Program-made: the position numbers and the translations under genes
From: Chitinophagaceae bacterium UBA4857
Lineage (GTDB): Bacteria; Bacteroidota; Bacteroidia; Chitinophagales; Chitinophagaceae
Length of the DNA: 48,103 nucleotides
Direction of reading: 5' to 3'
Assembly (NCBI GenBank): GCA_002399735.1
Contig: DHEF01000047.1
Span: 1 to 48,103 of the forward strand
Shown here: in pieces, positions 34,214 to 42,338 of the stretch
How the letters are laid out: every line of letters begins with the position of its first letter
Numbering within the stretch: the stretch's first letter is position 1
The notes under the pieces: model-generated
Databases searched by the model: none
Told to the model about the DNA's origin: nothing
The model's input: only the letters and a program-made list of their open reading frames with translations

Positions 34214-36793
34214 ATGTCAAAAAGCATAAAAACCTTATCTATAACCAGTTTATTCATGCTATTGGCTGTTACTTCCTTTGCACAATATAAGATTAGCGGT
34301 ATTGTAAAAGAGGAGAACGGCATTTCAATTCCCAATGCAACTATTGTTGTTAAAAACAAAGGCATTACTGTTTTGTCCGATAACCAAGGTATTTTTGAAA
34401 TTGAAAATGTAGCACCACCATTTACATTGGTGGTTAGTTTTGTATCATTTAAAACAAGAGAAATACAAATAAAAGATGCATCAGCTACAACAGTAAATGT
34501 GGTATTGTTTAAAGAAGATTTATTGTTATCAGATGTTTCTGTATCCTCTCGTCGCCGTTTAGAAAGAGTACAAAATGTACCTATTCCTATTTCGGTAATA
34601 GGTGGTTCGCAGGTTAGGGAAACAGGTTCTTTTAATGTCAACCGTTTAAAAGAATTAGTTCCTTCTGTACAATTGTATTCTTCTAATCCGCGTAATACAG
34701 GTATCAACATACGTGGTATAGGTTCTCCATTTGGGTTAACCAACGATGGATTAGATCCTGGTGTTGGTTATTATGTGGATGGTGTTTACTTTGCCCGTCC
34801 TGCGGCTACTACATTGGATTTTATTGATGTGGCCCAGATAGAAGTATTACGTGGCCCACAAGGCACTTTTTTTGGTAAAAACACAACAGCAGGTGCGTTT
34901 AATATTACATCCCGTAAAGCAAGTTTTCGTCCGGAGGCTGATTTTGAATTAAGCTATGGTAATTATGGTTATGTACAAGCCAAGGCATCTTTGTCAGGGC
35001 CGCTTACAAAAAAGCTGGCAGCAAGGGCATCCTTTTCCGGTACACAACGTGATGGCATAATTGATAATATTGCCACCAACAAAGCAACAAACGATATTAA
35101 TAACCTGGGTTGGAGAGGGCAGTTATTGTACCAGGCTTCGGAGAGTACAACCATTACTTTAAACGCAGACAATACAAGGCAACGTCCTGATGGTTATGCG
35201 CAGGTATTAGCCGGTGTAGTAACTACCAAACGTCAGCCATATCGCCAGTTTAATAATATCATTGCCGATTTGGGTTACCAGGTTCCTACATTAAACGCTT
35301 TCGATCGGGTGATAGACCACGACACACCGTGGAAATCTGATAATGATATTGGCGGTGCATCATTAAATATCGAAACACAAATTGGTCCGGGCACACTAAC
35401 TTCTACAACCGCATGGCGCTATTGGAATTGGGGTCCGTCTAACGATAGAGATTTTACGGGTTTGCAGTCTTTAGCTTTATCACAAAATCCAACCAAGCAC
35501 CATAACTGGTCGCAGGAAATTCGTTATGCCGGTAATTTTTCTGAAAAATTAAGTGGTGTTATCGGTTTGTTTTATATTAATCAAAGTGTAAAAACTACCG
35601 GTTCGGAAGTAGCAGGCAGAGACCAATGGCGTTTTTCGCAAAGCTCTACCAGCAATTTATGGAGAACCGACAGCCTCTTTGAAGGTTATGGTGTATTCAC
35701 CAATTCATCCATCAAATCAACCAGTGCAGCCATCTTTGCCAATGCCGACTGGCAGGCACTTCCAGGATTTTTTGTACAACCGGGTTTACGTTTTAACTAC
35801 GATAAAAAAGACGTAATCTACGATCGTCAGGCACGTGGTGGAAAAGTGTTTACCGATCCTGCTATTCTTGCTATTCGTCAGGGTGTGTATAGTAACCAAT
35901 ACTATGTTGCCAACGCCGATGAAAATAATTTTACTTATCACCTTACCTTGTCGTACAGACCGGAAGAAAAAAATTATAACGTGTATGCTACTTACTCAAC
36001 CAGTTTTAAACCGGTGGGGGTAAATGTGGCCGGTTTACCGGTTGTTAATGGCGAGCCTGCTTTAGACTTATCCGTAATTAAACCCGAATACGTAACACAT
36101 TACGAAGCGGGTATTAAAAGTACACCTTTTCAGAACTTTAATGTAAACGCAACATTTTATAATACAAATATTAAAGATTATCAGGCAAACGTACAATCGC
36201 CACAGTTAGGTGTTAATAGGGGGTACATCGCCAACGCAGAAAGAGTTAGGGTACGTGGTGCAGAAGTAGATATTAATTACCGTATCAATAAAAATTTCAA
36301 CTTCTTTGGTTCATTTGCATATACTGATGGTAAGTACCTGAGGTTTTCTAACGCACCGTTGCCTTTAGAAGAAACAGGAGCTACGAACGATGCAGGTCAG
36401 CAGGTCGCATTTAAAGATATATCTAAATCAAAATTGCCGGGAATATCTAAAACTGCCGGATCAGTAGGCGGCGAGTTTACCACACCCGCTACATTTTTAA
36501 AACAGCATGGTAATTTCTTTGTTGCTGCCGAAGGTTTTTATCGTTCTTCTTTTTCATCAAGCCCTTCACCGTCGGCTTATTTAAATGTTGATGGTTATGG
36601 TTTGTTAAATGCAAGACTTGGTTTTAGAACCGTAAATAGTTTTACCATTTATGTTTGGGGGCGTAATATTTTAAACCAGGATTATTATGAACAATTATTA
36701 CCTGCGGGTGGTAATGCGGGTCATTATGCCGGTGTACTTGGGGATCCTGTTACTTATGGTGTGACCTTGCGTTACGCATTCAGGGGAAATTAA
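34214..36793 (+). CDS. TonB-dependent outer-membrane receptor
   Basis: An 859-residue outer-membrane receptor. A signal peptide (to about residue 23, TSFAQ) is followed by a carboxypeptidase-regulatory-like domain (YKISGIVKEENGISIPNATI), a plug with IEVLRGPQGTFFGKNTTAGAFNI, and a 22-strand barrel ending in an aromatic residue region (VTYGVTLRYAFRGN). It has no SusD partner, so it is not a SusC-type glycan importer. Being inside the sulfur locus, with sites C and D and a Cys leader ahead of it, it probably imports a sulfur-containing compound, but the ligand is unknown. Siderophore-type receptors look similar. Confidence 0.9.
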   Translation: MSKSIKTLSITSLFMLLAVTSFAQYKISGIVKEENGISIPNATIVVKNKGITVLSDNQGIFEIENVAPPFTLVVSFVSFKTREIQIKDASATTVNVVLFKEDLLLSDVSVSSRRRLERVQNVPIPISVIGGSQVRETGSFNVNRLKELVPSVQLYSSNPRNTGINIRGIGSPFGLTNDGLDPGVGYYVDGVYFARPAATTLDFIDVAQIEVLRGPQGTFFGKNTTAGAFNITSRKASFRPEADFELSYGNYGYVQAKASLSGPLTKKLAARASFSGTQRDGIIDNIATNKATNDINNLGWRGQLLYQASESTTITLNADNTRQRPDGYAQVLAGVVTTKRQPYRQFNNIIADLGYQVPTLNAFDRVIDHDTPWKSDNDIGGASLNIETQIGPGTLTSTTAWRYWNWGPSNDRDFTGLQSLALSQNPTKHHNWSQEIRYAGNFSEKLSGVIGLFYINQSVKTTGSEVAGRDQWRFSQSSTSNLWRTDSLFEGYGVFTNSSIKSTSAAIFANADWQALPGFFVQPGLRFNYDKKDVIYDRQARGGKVFTDPAILAIRQGVYSNQYYVANADENNFTYHLTLSYRPEEKNYNVYATYSTSFKPVGVNVAGLPVVNGEPALDLSVIKPEYVTHYEAGIKSTPFQNFNVNATFYNTNIKDYQANVQSPQLGVNRGYIANAERVRVRGAEVDINYRINKNFNFFGSFAYTDGKYLRFSNAPLPLEETGATNDAGQQVAFKDISKSKLPGISKTAGSVGGEFTTPATFLKQHGNFFVAAEGFYRSSFSSSPSPSAYLNVDGYGLLNARLGFRTVNSFTIYVWGRNILNQDYYEQLLPAGGNAGHYAGVLGDPVTYGVTLRYAFRGN

Positions 36794-36836
36794 TTATTTG
36801 CGGAGTTGATTAAAATGTAGGAGTTGTTGTTACATT

Positions 36837-36881
36837 GAGCTTGACGAAATGTTAATAATAAATATTGCCTTCATCAAGCTC
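36837..36881. terminator. Hairpin after the receptor gene
   Basis: GAGCTTGA and TCAAGCTC form a perfect 8-bp stem 44 bp after the receptor stop. It also reads as the TGAGCTTGACGAA type of intergenic repeat, so the terminator function is uncertain. Confidence 0.4.
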
Positions 36882-36916
36882 ACGCTGACAATATTGCTTT
36901 CATCAACTCTTACAAC

Positions 36917-36987
36917 AGCCGTGTGGCCGAGAGGACAGGTACAGGTCTGCAAAACCTTTTACGTCGGTTCGAATCCGACCGCGGCGT
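36917..36987 (+). tRNA. tRNA-Cys (anticodon GCA)
   Basis: A 71-nt cloverleaf: T-arm GTCGG-TTCGAAT-CCGAC (perfect), anticodon loop CTGCAAA with GCA at 36949-36951, D-stem GCC/GGT with one G-U, and a T at the discriminator position (U73), the main identity element for cysteinyl-tRNA synthetase. The acceptor stem pairs 6 of 7, with an A-G mismatch at 1-72, and the anticodon stem has a C-U mismatch at 27-43. CCA is not encoded. It sits directly beside the sulfur locus. Confidence 0.85.
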
Positions 36988-37146
36988 CAGAAGATTAACC
37001 CATTTTTTTCGTGTAAACGTACTGCAACTTTGTGGTGCGTTTTTTATGTAGCCAACTGCATTACTACTATCAACCCTTCGAGCTTCGCTCCTTCCCTTCA
37101 TTAAATTCGGGAACCTAAAGGGGCTTTAGCGTATTATTAAGCATGA

Positions 37147-37237
37147 TTTTTTTTGTTACCATCGTCCCTCCTTTGATTGAGCTTCTGTTGTGTCACTCAC
37201 TTGTACGTTCGGTAATTCTATTGGGCATTTTGCAGTG
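37147..37237 (-). repeat. Dispersed intergenic repeat
   Basis: TTTTGTTACCATCGTCCCTCC, GTGTCACTCACTTGTACG and CTATTGGGCATTTTGCAG. It is a near complement of the copy at 22944. Confidence 0.8.
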
Positions 37238-37251
37238 TTTCCTTTTTTACA

Positions 37252-37368
37252 TGTGCGTATTTAATAACCACAGAGTTAAAGGAGTTAATACACAGAGTAA
37301 CACGAAGTTTTTCCTCTGTGTCCCTCTGTGAAAAATACTCTTTTTACTCTGTGGTTATTCTCGCATAT
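37252..37368. repeat. Large CCACAGAG/CTCTGTGG palindrome
   Basis: Outer arms AATAACCACAGAGT (37263-37276) and ACTCTGTGGTTATT (37346-37359) are exact complements. Inner CACAGAG and CTCTGTG words nest inside. It is a long cruciform-capable intergenic element with no open frame. Confidence 0.8.
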
Positions 37369-37378
37369 CACGATGATG

Positions 37379-37446
37379 CACAAAGAACGGGACGACGAAC
37401 GGAGCGTCGCAAGTAAAGTTCAATCAAGGGTGGGACGATGATAAAC
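37379..37446 (+). repeat. Dispersed intergenic repeat, partial
   Basis: GGAGCGTCGCAAGTAAAG and TTCAATCAAGGGTGGGACG, then ATAAACC. It lies at the 3' end of the TlpA-like gene. Confidence 0.65.
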
Positions 37447-37454
37447 CAATAAAA

Positions 37455-38711
37455 TTATTGTTGTATAAGTTTGTTTACTTCATCGTTAAACTCCTGCACA
37501 AAAGCATCATAAAACTTACCTGTTGCCGGGCCGGAGTAACCGGTATGTATTTTAGCAACCTTACCTTGTTTATCAATAATAATGGTGGTTGGAAAGGCCA
37601 GAAAAGTATTTAATGCCGGTAACGATAAAGCAACTTGTTGTTTATCGGCAATGCCTGCAAACAATTGTGTGTATGTAATACCGAGTTTGTTTTTAAAACC
37701 GGTCAATGCTTTTTTTACAAAGGCAGCGTCAGTCTGGCGTTCGTAATGTAAAGCGATTACTTCGACACCACGTTGTTTGTTTTGTTTGTACCAGTCCGAT
37801 AAAAAACTTGCTTCATCATAACAATTAGGACACCAACTTCCGGTGATAGAAAGTATAACCACTTTGTTTTTAAATTGCGAATCGTTTAAGGAAACTTGTT
37901 TACCATTCACATCGGGAAAACTAAAGCTTAACGCATCGTAACCTTGTTTTAAAGTAGTGAGTGTATAAGCATCGGGTAGGGCAGCTTCTTCATTTTCGGT
38001 AGCTGTAAAATTCGTGTTACTGCGGGCTCCAATAATTTGTCCGGTAATACCATTGTTGGTAATAGTGCCGGTGTAATAACTAACACCTGAACCAATAAAA
38101 GAGGAAAGATAAAATTTATCACCATCTACCACGCCATCTAAAAACCGGGAGTCGCCGGTTACTCGTAAAAAGCTTGCTTGTAGGGTATTACCATCTTGCG
38201 TAAACAAACCAACGGCTTTCTCCTCCTTGCCATTCGGTTGGCCAATAGTTACATCGTAAGTACCGGAAATATCTTTGGCAGGTGCTTGTGATGGTTGTGT
38301 AAACCTGAAATTTTCATTGGCTGTTGCGGTAACAGGGTAAACATTATTTTTTGTTGTTTGCTTACGAAAGTTACCATGCAAAGTACCGTTTTCGTTAATG
38401 GCAAATGCCAGTTCGTTTTCAAACTGGTCAATATAAATAAACAAGGAATCTTTTGTCCAGCTAATGCGGCCGGCATTAAAACGTTCCTGACCATTAATAA
38501 AAAATGCCTGTGCATTTTTATTGTTGTTACCGGTAATTTCAAAATTAAAAGGCACTTCTACACCGGGCTTGATGGTAAATACACCACGCCACTTTTTAAA
38601 AGGTGAAAAGGTTTTTTCCTCCATTTTCAACGGATTAGGCACAGCTTGTGTAGCGGTTACCAAAGAAAATGAAATTGGGATAAAAAATAATGCCTTTTGG
38701 AACAGATTCAT
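37455..38711 (-). CDS. TlpA-like thioredoxin-fold protein with beta-rich N-domain
   Basis: A 418-residue exported protein. The signal peptide is MNLFQKALFFIPISFSLVTATQA. About 240 residues of beta-rich sequence of unknown type (SGTYDVTIGQPNG-like strands) precede a C-terminal AhpC/TSA-TlpA domain with Cys294-Pro-Asn-Cys297 in GSWCPNCYDE. It is likely a periplasmic disulfide reductase. I chose the ATG at 38711; the frame upstream to 38762 runs through operator site E and the promoter. Its operator links it to the sulfur regulon. Confidence 0.82.
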   Translation of the reverse strand: MNLFQKALFFIPISFSLVTATQAVPNPLKMEEKTFSPFKKWRGVFTIKPGVEVPFNFEITGNNNKNAQAFFINGQERFNAGRISWTKDSLFIYIDQFENELAFAINENGTLHGNFRKQTTKNNVYPVTATANENFRFTQPSQAPAKDISGTYDVTIGQPNGKEEKAVGLFTQDGNTLQASFLRVTGDSRFLDGVVDGDKFYLSSFIGSGVSYYTGTITNNGITGQIIGARSNTNFTATENEEAALPDAYTLTTLKQGYDALSFSFPDVNGKQVSLNDSQFKNKVVILSITGSWCPNCYDEASFLSDWYKQNKQRGVEVIALHYERQTDAAFVKKALTGFKNKLGITYTQLFAGIADKQQVALSLPALNTFLAFPTTIIIDKQGKVAKIHTGYSGPATGKFYDAFVQEFNDEVNKLIQQ

Positions 38712-38727
38712 TTGTGAAATATATTTA

Positions 38728-38748
38728 AGTCTACTAAATTTGTAGACA
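38728..38748 (-). promoter_or_regulatory. Sulfur-regulon palindrome, site E (TlpA-like gene)
   Basis: Read on the plus strand AGTCTAC-TAAATTT-GTAGACA, matching 13 of 14 arm bases. It lies 16 bp before the ATG and just downstream of the -7 box, over the expected transcription start, a position typical for repression. Confidence 0.75.
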
Positions 38749-38754
38749 AATATA
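38747..38754 (-). promoter_or_regulatory. -7 box of the TlpA-like gene
   Basis: TATATTTG on the minus strand, an exact TAnnTTTG match, the same octamer as in front of the cysH leader. It overlaps operator E by 2 bp. The nearest TTG is 15 bp upstream, which is short. Confidence 0.6.
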
Positions 38755-38862
38755 ACCATCAATTAAGCACAATGTTTAGTGTGGTGGAAAAAAAGTAGTA
38801 AGTAGCTGCTTTAATAACGGATGATTAACATTTTTACAAGCATAAAGTAAACAACTTAACTT

Positions 38863-39768
38863 ATGGAAAAGATTTATTTAAGTGATTCGGGCCCAAAGGT
38901 TTCGCCTGCTGTGTATGGTTTTTATCGCTGGAGTGGAAAGGATGTGCAGGACGTAAAAAAGTTAGATAATATTGTAAGCCTCTGTTTAGACTTAGGTATT
39001 AACACTTTTGATCATGCCGACCGTTACGGTGATTATGAAGTTGAAAAACTTTTTGGCGACGCCATCATTTCAAAAAAAATAAAGCGGGAAGATATTGTAT
39101 TGTTTACCAAAGCAGGCTTACGCAGGCCACATGCTAAACAACCCGGCGTAGAAGTATCGCATTACGATTCATCGGCTAAATACATTACCGAAAGTGTTGA
39201 ACAATCTTTAAGAAACTTACGTACAGATTATATTGATATTTTTTTACTGGAAAGAATTGATCCCGTTTCCAATGTGGAAGAAACAGCGTATTCATTGGAA
39301 AAATTACGATCAAGCGGAAAAATAAGAAATATAGGTATTACCAATTTTACCGTCTTTCAACATCAGTTACTGGCATCGGTATTAAGAGTGCCACTTGTTA
39401 CCAACCATATTGAATTAAACTTATTAGAAACCGAAGCATTGGACAATGGTCAGTTGGATTATATCAAACAAAAATTCATGCGTCCGTTGGTTACATCACC
39501 ATTGGCAAATGGCCGTATAGAAAACGGTACCGATGAACTGGCTTCCCGTGTGCATTACCAATTAAATTTATTAGCTGAAAAGTATAATGCCAATATTGAA
39601 TCACTGGCGGTTGCCTGGTTGGTAAAATTAGGTGCATTGCCATTGATTGGTACATTAAATGAAGACAGGATTAGAAATATTGTCAACTCCTTTAGCGTGA
39701 ATTTAGACCATCAGGATTGGTATAAATTATACAATGCCAGCAAAGGGCATACGATTGAATATAGTTAA
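38863..39768 (+). CDS. Aldo/keto reductase with Glu in place of catalytic His
   Basis: A 301-residue YdhF-like member of the aldo/keto reductase superfamily, an NADPH-dependent (beta/alpha)8 barrel oxidoreductase. The tetrad residues Asp50 and Tyr55 (FDHADRYG) and Lys83 (FTKAG) are present. The fourth, normally His in LLHRPDP, is Glu130 in LLERIDP. In steroid 5-beta-reductases (AKR1D) the same His-to-Glu change shifts the reaction to reducing C=C bonds, so the substrate class may differ here. It is divergent from the TlpA-like gene and ends at a strong terminator. Confidence 0.85.
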   Translation: MEKIYLSDSGPKVSPAVYGFYRWSGKDVQDVKKLDNIVSLCLDLGINTFDHADRYGDYEVEKLFGDAIISKKIKREDIVLFTKAGLRRPHAKQPGVEVSHYDSSAKYITESVEQSLRNLRTDYIDIFLLERIDPVSNVEETAYSLEKLRSSGKIRNIGITNFTVFQHQLLASVLRVPLVTNHIELNLLETEALDNGQLDYIKQKFMRPLVTSPLANGRIENGTDELASRVHYQLNLLAEKYNANIESLAVAWLVKLGALPLIGTLNEDRIRNIVNSFSVNLDHQDWYKLYNASKGHTIEYS

Positions 39769-39801
39769 ACAAAAACGGCGCTTCAAGCGCCGTTTTTGTT
39801 T
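39767..39801 (+). terminator. Intrinsic terminator after the aldo/keto reductase gene
   Basis: AAAAACGGCGCT and AGCGCCGTTTTT pair perfectly around a short TCA-type loop, followed by TTTTTGTTT. It begins inside the stop codon. Confidence 0.92.
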
Positions 39802-39855
39802 GCCATCCCTATGAAGATAAGGAGGATTGTATCTATTTGAAATGTTATAAGAGAT

Positions 39856-39907
39856 TGTCAGGCTGAGGCACAAATAAAAGAAAGAGTATCTTCTTTAAAA
39901 TGACAAC
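39856..39907. repeat. 52-bp repeat, copy 2
   Basis: Matches 3808-3859 at 50 of 52 bases, 36 kb away and in the same orientation. Further palindromic TGTCAGGTTGAGCCTGAC lies just after it. Confidence 0.9.
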
Positions 39908-40037
39908 AACACTGTCAGGTTGAGCCTGACTAAACCCGGTGAGAATTTATTTTGTGCTGCGTAGCCCTTCGTCAAGCTCTGGGTGACAGAGGCTTTAGCT
40001 TGTCATCAATTGCGTTAAGAACGGTATTCTAATTATT

Positions 40038-41258
40038 TTATTCATCATCCTCACCATCTTCCAATAAATTCAAATCCACATCGCTGCCCGAAATACCTTC
40101 TATCGATCCTTTGATATGCGCTGCATTCAGCAAAACCTTTTCCAATTGTTTTTCACGGGCTTTCCATAGTTTTTCCATGGCGTCTCTTTCTTTTTGTATA
40201 GAAAGTTTCATGCTCATAAAACCTTCCCGTATGGCTTTCCATTGCTCGGCAAATTCGCTGCTGGTTAAATAGTCATATAACAGGTGCATTTTATCGCCGC
40301 TGTTTTCCTGTTTCTTAACTGCGTTAAACACTTTAATAATGCCGTCCCGTAACATATGTGTAATGGCTTTTACTTCAGCAAAGCTGCAAATCCATACACC
40401 ATTTTTTTCGCCAAAGCGATCCATATCTTTTGGTAAAGCATGTGTTACTATTACGGCTACATCAGCACCCTGGCTCCGCATATCGGCTTTTAGTTTTTCA
40501 ATCCAGTCGTTGGCAAAATCCTTTGTACGTTTACTTTCAAAAATAATTTTACCACATTCCTGGCCAAACTGGTTATGTACGGTTTGTATACAGTCTGCTC
40601 CACGTACACCTTTGCCTACTTCGCTAATCATATCAAAAGGAAAATTGCTGCGTAGTAATTCTTCTAATGCTAACTCTTGTACCTCGCCTTGTAATTGCAT
40701 AGATCCCTGGTCGGCCTTGCGTTTCATTTCTTCTACCAGTTTCTTTTGGTCTTCCAGTTGTTTTTCCAACTCACGTTGGCGTAACTGAAACTCGGTTTCT
40801 TTTGCCGCTACTTTTTGTTCTTCTATTTTTCTTATTTCTTCTGATAGTTTCTCTCGTTCCTGCTGCAAATTTTTCTGAACGGTAATATCAATCTCGGCTT
40901 CTTTGTTTTTTAAAACCTGTTCTTTTTGTAAAAACTCCAGCTCTTTTTGCCGGGCAAGTTTTAGTTTTTCTTCGTTGTCTTTATTGTTTTTTTCTAATAA
41001 CTGTATCTGATTATTATAATCTTCGCTGATAGATTTACGCAAAGATTCCTCTAACTGTTGTTGCAGTTTATTTTTTTCGCTTTGTAATTGCAGGGCATGA
41101 TCCGCTTCTTTTTTGCTCAGTTGTTTTTCAAACTCTTCGGTTTTCTTTTTTTGCCATTCTGTTAATTTAGAACGCAACTCCCGTTGTACTTCTTCTCTAA
41201 TAGCTTCGTTAGGCTCAAACTCGTGACCACAACTGGGACATTTAATATCGGCTGACAT
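40038..41258 (-). CDS. DUF2130 coiled-coil protein with nuclease-like core
   Basis: A 406-residue protein. Residues 4-17 hold a CPSCGHEF zinc-ribbon knuckle. About 20-195 are a long charged coiled coil. The C-terminal domain has GKGVRGADCIQTV followed by CGKIIFESKRTKDF, a D...ExK arrangement like PD-(D/E)xK nucleases. This is the DUF2130 family, whose role is unknown. It is a single gene with no restriction or repair partner beside it. The nuclease suggestion rests on the motif only. Confidence 0.78.
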   Translation of the reverse strand: MSADIKCPSCGHEFEPNEAIREEVQRELRSKLTEWQKKKTEEFEKQLSKKEADHALQLQSEKNKLQQQLEESLRKSISEDYNNQIQLLEKNNKDNEEKLKLARQKELEFLQKEQVLKNKEAEIDITVQKNLQQEREKLSEEIRKIEEQKVAAKETEFQLRQRELEKQLEDQKKLVEEMKRKADQGSMQLQGEVQELALEELLRSNFPFDMISEVGKGVRGADCIQTVHNQFGQECGKIIFESKRTKDFANDWIEKLKADMRSQGADVAVIVTHALPKDMDRFGEKNGVWICSFAEVKAITHMLRDGIIKVFNAVKKQENSGDKMHLLYDYLTSSEFAEQWKAIREGFMSMKLSIQKERDAMEKLWKAREKQLEKVLLNAAHIKGSIEGISGSDVDLNLLEDGEDDE

Positions 41259-41393
41259 ACTGAAGTGTTTAACGTTTAAAGTTCAATGTTTAAAGTAGGG
41301 AAAATTACAACAATATGCTACATGTTGTACACAATAGTGCATAGGTTTACTGCACACAAAACTAGCGGTAACAAAAAGAATTATATAATAGTG

Positions 41394-42335
41394 CTAAAGT
41401 CCTTCCTTCTCTTCAATTAAGTAATGGTTTCTACCGGTGGAGTTACGGGAGATTAGTTCACCCAAAAATCCGGCTAAAAATAATTGCACCCCGATAATAA
41501 TAGAGGTAAGCGCAATAAAAAATCCGGGACGGTTAGTAATACCGTATTCAAAATTTATCAGTTTGCTGATAACAAGGTATAAGGAAAAAGTAAAACCAAT
41601 TAAAAAGAAAATAGTGCCCCACAAGCCAAAAAAGTGCATGGGCCTTTTTCCAAACTTACCCATGAAAAATATACTCACTAAATCCAGAAAACCGTTTACA
41701 AAACGTTCCCAGCCAAATTTACTTACGCCATATTTACGGGCACGGTGTTCTACCACCTTTTCTCCAATTTTATTAAAGCCTGCCCATTTAGACAGTACCG
41801 GAATATAACGATGCATTTCGCCATATACCTCAATACTTTTTATAACTTTTTTGTCGTAGGATTTAAGGCCGCAGTTAAAATCATGCAATTTTATTTTGCT
41901 CATTTTACGTGCTGCAGCATTAAACAATTTACTGGGTAGGTTTTTGGTAAGTCTATTGTCGTAACGTTTCCTTTTCCAGCCGCTTACTAAATGATAACCA
42001 TCCTCAATAATCAGCCGGCGTAATTCAGGTATTTCATCCGGACTGTCCTGCAAATCGGCATCCATGGTAATGATTACATCGCCTTGTGCGGCAGCAAAAC
42101 CCACATTTAAACCGGCCGATTTACCATAATTGCGCTGAAATTTTATACCCTTAATATTGGGGTTCTTTGCACGTAAATCCTGTATTACTTTCCATGAGTT
42201 ATCGGTACTACCATCATCCACAAATATAACTTCATAGCTATAGTTGTTCTGTATCATTACTTTCTCTATCCAGGCGGTTAGTTCCGGTAACGATTCATCT
42301 TCGTTCAATAATGGTATTACAAGCGATAAGTCCAT
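41394..42335 (-). CDS. DPM1/ArnC-like GT2 glycosyltransferase
   Basis: A 313-residue enzyme with a GT-A domain (LSLVIPLLNEDESLPEL, VIFVDDGSTDNSW, metal motif MDADLQDSPDEI) and two C-terminal membrane helices (about 230-255 and 268-292). Such enzymes transfer a sugar to undecaprenyl or dolichyl phosphate for envelope modification. It follows the DUF4199 gene by 3 bp. Confidence 0.88.
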   Translation of the reverse strand: MDLSLVIPLLNEDESLPELTAWIEKVMIQNNYSYEVIFVDDGSTDNSWKVIQDLRAKNPNIKGIKFQRNYGKSAGLNVGFAAAQGDVIITMDADLQDSPDEIPELRRLIIEDGYHLVSGWKRKRYDNRLTKNLPSKLFNAAARKMSKIKLHDFNCGLKSYDKKVIKSIEVYGEMHRYIPVLSKWAGFNKIGEKVVEHRARKYGVSKFGWERFVNGFLDLVSIFFMGKFGKRPMHFFGLWGTIFFLIGFTFSLYLVISKLINFEYGITNRPGFFIALTSIIIGVQLFLAGFLGELISRNSTGRNHYLIEEKEGL

Positions 42336-42338
42336 ATA

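Noticed and set aside
40339..40788. 149-codon open frame on the plus strand opposite the DUF2130 gene
   Set aside because: It is a shadow of the coiled-coil coding strand, with no recognisable domain.
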